NCBI GenBank assembly: GCA_025462985.1
Contig: JAOAPP010000243.1
Coordinates: 1 to 8,334, forward strand
Source: Bryobacterales bacterium
Lineage (GTDB): Bacteria; Acidobacteriota; Terriglobia; Bryobacterales; Bryobacteraceae
Direction of reading: 5' to 3'
Length of the DNA: 8,334 nt
Made by a program: the position numbers and the translations under genes. Position 1 is the first letter of the stretch; every line of letters begins with the position of its first letter. The notes under the pieces were generated by a model. That model saw only the letters and a program-made list of their open reading frames with translations, was not told where the DNA came from and ran no database searches. Below are positions 1 through 6,327 of this stretch, one piece after another.

Positions 1-12
1 GTGTGCCCAAAC

Positions 13-39
13 GGAAAAACAAGGCGGCTCCCGCCGCCT
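13..39 (-). terminator. Rho-independent terminator reading leftward
   Basis: A perfect 7-bp stem lies at 22-28 and 33-39 (AGGCGGC / GCCGCCT) with a 4-base loop. On the minus strand it is followed by a T-rich run (TTGTTTTTCC, positions 22 down to 13), which is the classic intrinsic terminator layout. On the plus strand the stem is followed by TAAACCC, so it works leftward only. It would stop transcripts coming from lpxC-pgsA. It lies on the far side of the repeat pair at 51-100, so it may belong to an inserted element and shield it from incoming transcription, rather than being the native pgsA terminator. Confidence 0.75.
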
Positions 40-50
40 AAACCCAAACC

Positions 51-105
51 AAAAGCGGACAGATCACGTGTTAATAAAAGCGGACATCTTGACGTGTTAA
101 CGACA
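51..105. repeat. Tandem repeat pair, likely IS21-type element end
   Basis: Two near-identical units sit side by side at 51-74 and 76-100. Each has AAAAGCGGACA, then 4 or 5 variable bases, then ACGTGTTAA. A further GACAGATCA is shared between 58-66 and 102-110. Multiple terminal repeats of about 20 bases with a GCGGACA core, read outward as TGTCCGC on the opposite strand, are typical of IS21-family ends (istA/istB type elements). Read on the minus strand, the outermost copy would begin TGTCGTTAAC at about position 105. That would place the element boundary roughly 12 bases beyond the pgsA stop codon. No transposase is visible because the body would lie left of the window. The repeat is directly seen; the family assignment is inference. 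Confidence 0.5.
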
Positions 106-116
106 GATCAATTAAA

Positions 117-662
117 TCAGGCAGGAAGACGCCGGGTCAGACGAATGCCCAGACGGACGTATCCGAAGCCGCTCCAGGCGGTGAACAGGGCAGTGAGTGC
201 GAGGGCCAGCATCTGCAGCCAGAAAAGGAAAGTCAAGGGAAAGGCCGCATGCAGGAGTACGAGTAGAACAAAGACAATTTGAAAGAAGGTGCTGATCTTT
301 CCAGTTATCGATGGCACGAATTTCTTGACGTTCCGAAAGGTCCACAGGAGCAGCGATCCGATGACGATCACCAGATCTCTCCCCATCACGAGAGCGAGCA
401 TCCAGAGGGGGATCAGTCCGTCATACGTGAGGGCAAGGAACAGGGTTACGAGCATGACCTTGTCGGCTATGGGATCCAGAATGATTCCGAGCTCGCCCGT
501 CGCGCCCAATCGTCTCGCAGTGTATCCATCCAGCCAATCCGTGAGACCGGCGAAGCACACCACTAGCAAGGCTTCAATAAAGCGCGACTGGATGATGAGC
601 CAGGCAAGAAACGGTGACGCCAGAAGGCGCAGCAGCGTCAGGATATGCGGAAGCAGTCGCAA
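117..662 (-). CDS. pgsA: CDP-alcohol phosphatidyltransferase, likely PgsA
   Basis: This is an inner-membrane enzyme of 181 residues that most likely joins CDP-diacylglycerol to glycerol-3-phosphate, giving phosphatidylglycerol phosphate for phosphatidylglycerol and cardiolipin synthesis. The complete family signature D-x2-DG-x2-AR-x8-G-x3-D-x3-D is present, with D42, D45, G46, A49, R50, G59, D63 and D67; the aspartates bind the metal and CDP. The rest is strongly hydrophobic with about six membrane segments, and the length is normal. The N-terminus (LPHILTLLR) matches the usual PgsA opening. The start is TTG at 662, because an in-frame TAA lies four codons upstream and no ATG or GTG is available. 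It lies 44 bp downstream of lpxC on the same strand, so they are probably co-transcribed. The family also contains phosphatidylserine and cardiolipin-type synthases; PgsA is preferred from the size and N-terminus. Confidence 0.88.
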   Translation of the reverse strand: MRLLPHILTLLRLLASPFLAWLIIQSRFIEALLVVCFAGLTDWLDGYTARRLGATGELGIILDPIADKVMLVTLFLALTYDGLIPLWMLALVMGRDLVIVIGSLLLWTFRNVKKFVPSITGKISTFFQIVFVLLVLLHAAFPLTFLFWLQMLALALTALFTAWSGFGYVRLGIRLTRRLPA

Positions 663-706
663 AAACCAATCTTAATAGGACAAGGAAGGCTGAATGGAAC
701 GTTAGG

Positions 707-1597
707 CTAGGCGGTCCGGGCAATTCCCTGGTCCAGGGTGACGATCTCGTAAAGCGATTTGTCGGACACGATCTTGTTTACCAGGGCAACGTGCATGGCA
801 TGGCCGGCCTTTTCCGCGACCAGGCGGCCCAGCAGGGGCCTGCCGATCAGGGCCAAATCGCCGATGAGGTCCAGCGCCTTGTGGCGGCAGCATTCATCCG
901 GAAACCGCAGGCCACCGGGATTGGCGATACCGTCGCGAGTGAAGCAGACGGCATTCTCCAAAGTTGCGCCCCGGATCAGGCCCATATCGCGCATCTGATC
1001 CAGTTCGTATTCGAACCCAAACGTGCGTGCCGGAGCGATCGCAGAAGCGTAGTTTTCCGGCGTGACTTCCATCTGCAGGCTCTGTTCTCCAACCAGCGGG
1101 TGATCGAAAAAGTTACGGCACTGCAGTTCAAACCGGTCGGACGGCAGGATTGCGACGCTCTTGCCATTCGACTCCACGCTCACCGGCTTCACGATTTTGA
1201 GGTATCGCTTCGGCCTTCGATACCGCTGGACGCCTGCCTGGCGGATAAGTGCGACGAACGGCAGGCCGCTTCCGTCAAGAATGGGTACTTCGAGGTTGTC
1301 TAGCTCGATATAGGCGTTGTCGATGCCCATGCTGTACAAGACGCTCAGCAGATGTTCGGTGGTCGAGATGAAGATGCCTCGCGGATGCATCAGGCTGGTA
1401 GCGTAGCTCACGCGCTCGACAAACTCCCAGCTTGCGGGGATGTGCGCGTTTTCGAGATCGGTCCGAATGAAGACGATGCCAGTGGCGGCAGGCGCCGGCG
1501 TGATCCGCAGATGGACGGGAGCGCCGTGATGCAGTCCAACTCCGTCGATCTCCACCGGACGCCTGATGCTGGTCTCGAAGTTCATTGTCGAAACCAC
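707..1597 (-). CDS. lpxC: UDP-3-O-acyl-N-acetylglucosamine deacetylase LpxC
   Basis: This zinc enzyme carries out the first committed step of lipid A synthesis, deacetylating UDP-3-O-acyl-GlcNAc in the cytosol. It spans 296 residues from the GTG at 1597, close to the usual 300. Key residues are in place: the TTEHLL block with E81 (general base) and H82 (zinc), the RHKALDLIGDL block with H239 and D243 (zinc), and H266 in GHAMH as catalytic histidine. The GVGLHHG motif near residue 19 and the LEVPILDGSGLPFV motif near 102 are also family hallmarks. An in-frame ATG at 1585 would remove four residues (MVST) and gives an equally good N-terminus; neither start has a clear Shine-Dalgarno. It is the first gene of the leftward pair with pgsA and implies an LPS-bearing outer membrane. 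Being a single-domain LpxC, it lacks the FabZ fusion seen in Bacteroidetes. Confidence 0.96.
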   Translation of the reverse strand: MVSTMNFETSIRRPVEIDGVGLHHGAPVHLRITPAPAATGIVFIRTDLENAHIPASWEFVERVSYATSLMHPRGIFISTTEHLLSVLYSMGIDNAYIELDNLEVPILDGSGLPFVALIRQAGVQRYRRPKRYLKIVKPVSVESNGKSVAILPSDRFELQCRNFFDHPLVGEQSLQMEVTPENYASAIAPARTFGFEYELDQMRDMGLIRGATLENAVCFTRDGIANPGGLRFPDECCRHKALDLIGDLALIGRPLLGRLVAEKAGHAMHVALVNKIVSDKSLYEIVTLDQGIARTA

Positions 1598-1902
1598 AAG
1601 AATACCAGGAACAAGGGCGAGTTGCCGGTTAATCTGCTGATTCCAGGCAGCTTATGTTTTTAGAGGTGTGGCTTAATTGCCACAGTGCACGAATGGAAAC
1701 AGGGCAGTATGTCTCAGTTTTGACTCTCCAAACCGCCTCGCAGGGCCAGACAGTGGATGATTCGGCGAGCGGCCATCCTTCGCGGAGACGGGCGGGCGGT
1801 CTCATCGAAGTGTTCGCCTGTGATGAAATGGAGGTTCAGCCCCGGTCCACTGGCGTCCCTCTTGCTTGACCGGTTCCCAAGACGATTAGGTATGCAGCGT
1901 AG
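1598..1902. other. Divergent intergenic control region, no gene supported
   Basis: These 305 bases separate the divergent lpxC and hslV genes, so promoters for both should lie here. A plus-strand open frame of 71 codons at 1654-1869 has no recognisable domain and low-complexity composition, and I do not accept it as a gene. The region holds an 18-base inverted repeat (1667-1684, listed separately) and a weaker GAGAC-N9-GTCTC repeat at 1785-1803. TTGACC at 1866-1871 is a possible -35 box for hslV, but the best -10 (TATGCA, 1891-1896) is 19 bases away and overlaps the ribosome-binding zone, so the promoter call is weak. No CIRCE-like element or tRNA was seen. Confidence 0.6.
1667..1684. promoter_or_regulatory. 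Inverted repeat TGTGGC-N6-GCCACA, possible operator
   Basis: Two perfect 6-base arms flank an AT-only centre (TTAATT), the form expected of a binding site for a dimeric helix-turn-helix regulator. It sits about 70-85 bases upstream of the lpxC start and about 220 bases upstream of hslV, so lpxC is the likelier target. There is no T-run on either side, so an intrinsic terminator is unlikely. It is a single copy in this window and could be chance. Confidence 0.3.
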
Positions 1903-2442
1903 ATGAAAAACAAAATCCGTTCGACGACGATCTTATGCGTCCGACGCAACGGGAAAGTGGTTCTTGCCGGTGACGGACAGGTCACGATGGGCAATGAAGT
2001 ATTGAAGAGTGGAGCGAAAAAGCTTCGCCGGTTGTACAACGGCAAGATTATCTCCGGGTTCGCGGGTTCGACGGCAGATGCATTTGCGCTTTTTGCCCGC
2101 TTTGAATCGAAATTGGAGCAGCACAGCGGTAACCTGCCGCGCAGCGTGGTTGAACTTGCCAAAGAGTGGCGTACTGACCGTATGCTGCGTCACCTGGAGG
2201 CTCTGCTTCTGGTGGCGGATGCCCACGACATGTATATCGTGAGCGGAACCGGCGATGTGATCGAGCCGGATAGCCCGGTGGCGGCGATCGGCTCGGGCGG
2301 CCCATTTGCGAAATGCGCCGCGGTGGCGCTGCTCGACAATACGAATCTGGGCGCGCGAGAGATTGTGGAGCGATCCATGAAGATTGCCGGCGAAGTTTGC
2401 ATTTACACCAACGACCACGTCGTTTATGAGGAACTGTCCTAA
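1903..2442 (+). CDS. hslV: ATP-dependent protease peptidase subunit HslV
   Basis: HslV is the proteolytic subunit of the cytosolic HslUV (ClpQY) machine. Two six-membered HslV rings are capped by HslU and degrade misfolded and specific regulatory proteins. The protein has 179 residues, normal for the family. The catalytic threonine is T8 (STTILCVRR). Counting from it, the expected mature residues fall in register: D17 (D24 here, in AGDGQVT), K33 (K40) and S124 (S131, in IGSGGP). Seven residues (MKNKIRS) precede the catalytic Thr and must be removed to free it, unlike E. coli, where only Met is lost. No alternative in-frame start lies nearer the Thr, so the ATG at 1903 stands. An AGG at 1888-1890 is a weak ribosome-binding site. 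The next base after its TAA is the A of the hslU start. Confidence 0.97.
   Translation: MKNKIRSTTILCVRRNGKVVLAGDGQVTMGNEVLKSGAKKLRRLYNGKIISGFAGSTADAFALFARFESKLEQHSGNLPRSVVELAKEWRTDRMLRHLEALLLVADAHDMYIVSGTGDVIEPDSPVAAIGSGGPFAKCAAVALLDNTNLGAREIVERSMKIAGEVCIYTNDHVVYEELS
2428..2433 (+). promoter_or_regulatory. Ribosome-binding site of hslU inside hslV
   Basis: GAGGAA lies 9 bases before the hslU ATG at 2443, within the last codons of hslV. It is a clear Shine-Dalgarno sequence and supports that start. Its position inside the upstream gene, with zero bases between stop and start, points to translational coupling of the two subunits. Confidence 0.7.
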
Positions 2443-3801
2443 ATGGTTATCTATCTGCCGCAGCAATCCTCGGACGAAGCTCCACTACTTGACGAATTGA
2501 CTCCGCGCGAGATTGTTGCCGAACTGGACAAGCACGTGGTGGGGCAGGCTGACGCGAAGCGGTCTGTTGCGATCGCACTACGTAACCGGGTGCGCCGTCA
2601 GAAACTCGATCCGGACATGGCCGAAGAGGTCATGCCGAAGAACATTCTGATGATCGGGCCAACTGGCGTCGGTAAAACGGAGATCGCCCGCCGGCTGGCA
2701 AAACTTTCGAATTCGCCTTTCCTCAAGGTGGAAGCCAGCAAGTTCACGGAAGTGGGCTACGTTGGCCGTGATGTCGAGTCGATGATCCGCGACTTGGTGG
2801 ATATCGCCATCGACATGGTCCGGGAAGAGCGTCTGGAGCAGGTCGCCGATCGCGCCGAGCAGCAGGCTGAAGAGCGGCTGCTCGATTTGCTGATGCCGCC
2901 GCAGCCGGACACTGCCGAGAGCGTGGAGCGAACCCGTGAAAAGCTGCGGGAAAAACTGCGGGCCGGGAAATTGGACGATCGCCTCGTCGAGGTGGATGTT
3001 AAGGATCGCGGACCGACGTTTGAACTTTCCACCAACGGCAACATTGAGGAGATGGATATCAACCTGAAGGATGTCATCCCGGGTTTGTTCGGTCCTCGCA
3101 CGAAAAAGCGAAATATGCGTGTTTCCGAAGCGCTGGAGTACTTGGTCCAGGAAGAAGAGCAGAAGCTCATTGATATGGATCAGGTGACGCGTATCGCCCT
3201 GGAGCGAGTGGAGCGCAACGGAATCGTGTTCCTGGACGAGATCGACAAGATCGCAGGGCGCGAGGGTGGCCATGGTCCAGATGTCAGCCGTGAAGGTGTG
3301 CAGCGCGACATTCTTCCGATTGTCGAAGGAACGACCGTGAACACGCGCCACGGCTTTGTGAGAACCGACCACATTTTGTTCGTCGCGGCCGGCGCTTTTC
3401 ATGTTTCAAAGCCGTCCGATCTCATTCCGGAACTGCAGGGACGTTTTCCAATTCGTGTCGAGCTGAAGTCACTTAGTGAAGCTGACTTTATTCGCATTTT
3501 GAAGGAGCCGAAGTCGGCGCTGGTGAAGCAGTACATCGCTTTGCTCGAAACGGAAGGGATCAAGCTCAGTTTCAGCGAGGATTCGTTGACGGAGATTGCG
3601 AAGGTAGCGGCGCAGGTGAACGATCAGGCGGAGAATATCGGGGCGCGCCGTCTGCACACGATTATGGAAAAGCTGCTGGAGGATATCTCGTTCGAAGGCC
3701 CCGATCTTAAGAAGAAGAACGTGAAAATCGATGCGGTATATGTGCGGAAGCAGCTGGCGGAGATCGTCAAAGACCAAGATCTGAGCAGGTATATTCTTTA
3801 G
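2443..3801 (+). CDS. hslU: ATP-dependent protease ATPase subunit HslU
   Basis: HslU is the AAA+ unfoldase of HslUV: it recognises, unfolds and threads substrates into HslV. The length, 452 residues, is normal. The parts occur in order: Walker A GPTGVGKT (72-79), the pore loop GYVGRD (105-110), the charged intermediate (I) domain at about 111-245, Walker B IVFLDEID (261-268), the GRFPIR block with arginine-finger candidate R334, and sensor 2 GARRL (400-404). The C-terminus DLSRYIL matches the conserved tail that docks between HslV subunits and activates them, so the gene is intact and likely functional with its neighbour. The start is fixed by the GAGGAA site at 2428-2433. The last G of its TAG stop is also the first base of the next gene's GTG start. 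Confidence 0.98.
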   Translation: MVIYLPQQSSDEAPLLDELTPREIVAELDKHVVGQADAKRSVAIALRNRVRRQKLDPDMAEEVMPKNILMIGPTGVGKTEIARRLAKLSNSPFLKVEASKFTEVGYVGRDVESMIRDLVDIAIDMVREERLEQVADRAEQQAEERLLDLLMPPQPDTAESVERTREKLREKLRAGKLDDRLVEVDVKDRGPTFELSTNGNIEEMDINLKDVIPGLFGPRTKKRNMRVSEALEYLVQEEEQKLIDMDQVTRIALERVERNGIVFLDEIDKIAGREGGHGPDVSREGVQRDILPIVEGTTVNTRHGFVRTDHILFVAAGAFHVSKPSDLIPELQGRFPIRVELKSLSEADFIRILKEPKSALVKQYIALLETEGIKLSFSEDSLTEIAKVAAQVNDQAENIGARRLHTIMEKLLEDISFEGPDLKKKNVKIDAVYVRKQLAEIVKDQDLSRYIL

Positions 3802-4796
3802 TGCGCGCTGCGGCTGTCGCAGTTTCACTTTGTATCACTCTTTGCGGATGCGGGTACGTAGGTCCGGTGGTACCTCCTTCGCCGCAGATTCCCGGTGCGG
3901 TGACGGACCTCAAAGTGACAGAGAGCGGTTCTGACCTGATCATCACTTTTACGACTCCGGCACGCACGCTGGACAATCTGGCGATCAGCAAGTTTTCTAC
4001 AATCGACCTTCGCATCGGAGGCGAGACGCAGCCGATGGACGTAAATCGCTGGGCAGACTCGGCGCAAGAGTTCGACGTCCCCTTGCCGTCCGCAAATGAA
4101 AAAGACGTGGCGCGTCCGGTTCCCATACGGTACACCGTCCCGGCAGCCGAATGGAGCGGGAAACGCATAGCCGTCGCGGTGCGGACTGCGGTGAAAAATG
4201 ACAAAAACTATTCCAATTGGTCGAATATCGAGCAGATCGAGGTAGTAGCTCCCCTGCCCGCGCCAACACTGGCTGTTGCGCCGACGCCGCAAGGATACAG
4301 GCTTACATGGAACGATGAGGGCCCGGGCATGACATACAGAGTGTTCCGGCAGGGAGCACCCGAACAGGCGCCCGTGCAGGTCGGAACAAGCGATAAACCG
4401 GAGTACGTCGATACCTCCGCCCTGTGGGATACGCCTCACATCTACAGCGTTGTCGCAGTGAAAGGCGCCGCAGAAAGCCCAATTTCGAACAGAGTGACGG
4501 TCAGCGAGCACGACAAATATGCGCCGGCCGTGCCTACAGGGTTGACCGCTCTCGCCACGGGCGGCTCCATTGAGCTGTCCTGGATCCGGAATTCCGAGGC
4601 GGATCTGCAGGGCTATATTCTTTATCGGTCCGCAAACGGCGGACCTTTTGAGCGCCTTGGAGCGATTACTAACCTGCCTGCGTACACGGACCTGAAAGTG
4701 CAGCACGGCGTAACTTATCGCTACGAGGTAAGCGCCATTGACCGGGCCAACAACGAGAGCGGAAAGTCCGACCCTGTGGAAGTAGCCTTTCCCTAG
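3801..4796 (+). CDS. Fibronectin type III repeat lipoprotein, function unknown
   Basis: This is a predicted lipoprotein of 331 residues. Residues 1-16 form a signal peptide ending in a lipobox-like L14-C15-G16-C17, with C17 the lipidated residue. The mature start is CGYVGPVVPP, a CGxxGPxxPP pattern similar to the start of LptM/YifL lipoproteins. Three beta-rich segments follow: a divergent one at about 33-150, and two clear fibronectin type III domains at about 152-236 and 243-330 (for example the LSWIRNSEADLQGYILYRS and YRYEVSAIDRANNESG strands). No catalytic motif is seen, so a binding or assembly role is likely. The GTG start at 3801 overlaps the hslU stop by one base, indicating coupled translation; AGG at 3787-3789 is a weak ribosome-binding site. 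No ATG lies near the N-terminus, and a later start would lose the lipobox. I recall similar proteins as widespread and uncharacterised in Acidobacteria, but could not check. Confidence 0.82.
   Translation: MRAAAVAVSLCITLCGCGYVGPVVPPSPQIPGAVTDLKVTESGSDLIITFTTPARTLDNLAISKFSTIDLRIGGETQPMDVNRWADSAQEFDVPLPSANEKDVARPVPIRYTVPAAEWSGKRIAVAVRTAVKNDKNYSNWSNIEQIEVVAPLPAPTLAVAPTPQGYRLTWNDEGPGMTYRVFRQGAPEQAPVQVGTSDKPEYVDTSALWDTPHIYSVVAVKGAAESPISNRVTVSEHDKYAPAVPTGLTALATGGSIELSWIRNSEADLQGYILYRSANGGPFERLGAITNLPAYTDLKVQHGVTYRYEVSAIDRANNESGKSDPVEVAFP
4793..4796. other. Shared CTAG: overlapping convergent stop codons
   Basis: The palindrome CTAG supplies the TAG stop of the FN3 lipoprotein gene on the plus strand (4794-4796) and the TAG stop of the GH29 gene on the minus strand (4795-4793). 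There is therefore no intergenic space for a terminator between the two operons, and each transcript must run into the coding region of the other. No hairpin with a T-run was noticed just inside either gene. Confidence 0.95.
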
Positions 4797-6313
4797 AGAC
4801 TTTGCAGGCCTTCGATCTTGATGACGTAGGCTTCGCGGCGTGGCGTTTGCGACTGCAGTTCCTGCGGAACCGTCACTCGCACCGTTTTCCCCGCTGTGCT
4901 GAACGCGAGATGATGGCCGGTTTCGAGCAGTGAACATTTTGCTCCGGACGCCACAGCCGCGTTCTCAATCACGAACTCCGGTCCGGGCCAGCGCGGCACG
5001 ATGGCGTAGACGGTGTTGCCCTTGGTTGTGAAGAAGGACTCCACGCGCGCGGTTCCGGCCGGCGGCTCGTCGACCAGCTTTGAAATGTCGTATTCGGACA
5101 TGAACTCGCTTTCTTCTAGATGCGGCCTGGTTCCGGCGCTCCACTGCGCGGCTGTGTGCCAAGCCCGTGTGCCGTAGATAGCCTCCCCATTCGGCTTCAG
5201 CCAGTTGCCGATCTGGATGAGGCGTTCTTCCATGACTACTGGGATCTCGCCATCCGCGCGAGGACCGATATCGAGCAGCAGGTTTCCTCCACGGCTGACG
5301 ATATCGATCAGCATGAGGAGAAGCTGACGATCCGTGTGATAGTCGGCGAGTGTTTCGGCGCGGTTGTAGCCGTACGAGAAACCCATTCCCCGGCTTTCTT
5401 CCCACGGGCGACTCGCGTCCTGCATGCCCGACGTGTACTCAGTCGTGTAGTAGCCGCCGTGCTTGTGCCGGGTGTCCTTGCCCCAGCGGTCATCGATCAC
5501 GACGCTGTCCGCAACGGAGGATTCGTTGAAAAGCCAGGCGAGCAGTTCCGGAGAACGCCATTCCGCGCTGGTCAATTCCCACTCGCCATCGGAGAAGATG
5601 ATGGCCGGCTTCACGTGCTCGACTACATCTTTGAATTGCGGGAAGAGATGTTCCGAAACGTAGCGAGCCTTGTCGGAGAGCCATAGCGGGTTGTACCACT
5701 CATACAGCGAATAGTAAATTCCCATCTGCAATCCCTTGCGGCGTCCGGCTTCGGTCAGGTCGAGGAGCAGATCGCGTTTCGGCCCCACGTCAACACTGTT
5801 CCAAGGGCGTCCCCACGAGCGGTTTGCCTGCTCGTTCTTCCAAAGTGTGAACCCTTCGTGGTGCTTGGACGTGAGGGCAACGTATTTGGCCCCGGACTTC
5901 ACAAAGAGATCGGCCCAGCGGTCCGGATTGTACAGCTCCGTCTGGAACTTCGGTGCGAAGTCGAAGTACGGGAAGTCCGGACCGTAGATCTTCTTATGGA
6001 ACTCCCAGGTTGCGGCGCCACTTTCGTTCGAGCCTTTCGCCTGCTTTCCGTCCGTCAGAGAATGCCAATACCATTCCGCATACGGGGTTTGGTTTTTGGT
6101 CTTGACCGGTGCAAATGCCGGAACAGAGTAGACGCCCCAATGGATGAAAATGCCGAACTTTGCGTCCGTGTACCAGGGCGGGCAGGGCCGCTTGTCTATC
6201 GACGCCCAAGTGGGCTCGAAGCGTTGTGCGCTCCGCGAAAGCCCAGGGCCCGCGACCAGTCCGGCGGGGAGCGCCGCCATCATCTTCAGAGCGTCTCTTC
6301 GTCGCATGAACAT
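4793..6313 (-). CDS. Exported GH29 alpha-L-fucosidase-like glycosidase
   Basis: This 506-residue member of glycoside hydrolase family 29 probably removes terminal alpha-L-fucose by a retaining mechanism. The (beta/alpha)8 core shows the family blocks FGIFIHWGVYSVPAF (53-67), KYVALTSKHHEGFTLW (143-158), the nucleophile block IIFSDGEW (238-245) with D242, and GGNLLLDIGPRADGEIP (342-358). E292 in TTEY is a plausible acid/base, though that residue is poorly conserved in the family. A beta-sandwich follows from about 380. The N-terminus RRRDALK plus a hydrophobic stretch to about residue 24 is a twin-arginine (Tat) signal, so it is exported folded. The ATG at 6313 is used; a second ATG at 6307 is also possible, with GGGTG as a weak ribosome-binding site. 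It starts 14 bp after the GH27 stop and shares its CTAG stop with the convergent lipoprotein gene. Substrate specificity within GH29 cannot be read from sequence. Confidence 0.93.
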   Translation of the reverse strand: MFMRRRDALKMMAALPAGLVAGPGLSRSAQRFEPTWASIDKRPCPPWYTDAKFGIFIHWGVYSVPAFAPVKTKNQTPYAEWYWHSLTDGKQAKGSNESGAATWEFHKKIYGPDFPYFDFAPKFQTELYNPDRWADLFVKSGAKYVALTSKHHEGFTLWKNEQANRSWGRPWNSVDVGPKRDLLLDLTEAGRRKGLQMGIYYSLYEWYNPLWLSDKARYVSEHLFPQFKDVVEHVKPAIIFSDGEWELTSAEWRSPELLAWLFNESSVADSVVIDDRWGKDTRHKHGGYYTTEYTSGMQDASRPWEESRGMGFSYGYNRAETLADYHTDRQLLLMLIDIVSRGGNLLLDIGPRADGEIPVVMEERLIQIGNWLKPNGEAIYGTRAWHTAAQWSAGTRPHLEESEFMSEYDISKLVDEPPAGTARVESFFTTKGNTVYAIVPRWPGPEFVIENAAVASGAKCSLLETGHHLAFSTAGKTVRVTVPQELQSQTPRREAYVIKIEGLQSL

Positions 6314-6327
6314 CTACGATACACCCG

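Noticed and set aside
1..282. Open frame of 93 codons on the plus strand at the left edge
   Set aside because: It crosses the terminator hairpin, the repeat pair and the antisense of pgsA, and its product is low-complexity and basic with no family resemblance.
614..1303. 229-codon plus-strand open frame
   Set aside because: It is antisense to lpxC, whose zinc and catalytic residues are all in place; the long frame is a by-product of GC-rich codon use.
1785..1803. GAGAC-N9-GTCTC inverted repeat
   Set aside because: Five-base arms in GC-rich sequence are common by chance, and there is no T-run to make it a terminator.
1654..1869. 71-codon plus-strand frame in the lpxC/hslV gap
   Set aside because: No recognisable domain, no convincing ribosome-binding site, and it lies where the divergent promoters should be. 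A small gene is not excluded but not supported.
1866..1896. TTGACC with TATGCA as an hslV promoter
   Set aside because: The 19-base spacing is long, the -10 match is poor, and the start of transcription would fall at or inside the hslV start codon. No heat-shock sigma-type -10 (CCCCAT) was found downstream either.
2578..3402. 274-codon minus-strand frame
   Set aside because: Fully antisense to hslU, which has every expected AAA+ motif; the antisense product is histidine- and leucine-rich without domain structure.
3825..4937. 370-codon minus-strand frame
   Set aside because: It is antisense to the FN3 lipoprotein gene and runs into the GH29 gene in another frame. The lipoprotein frame has a signal peptide, clear FN3 strands and a coupled start, so it is the real one.
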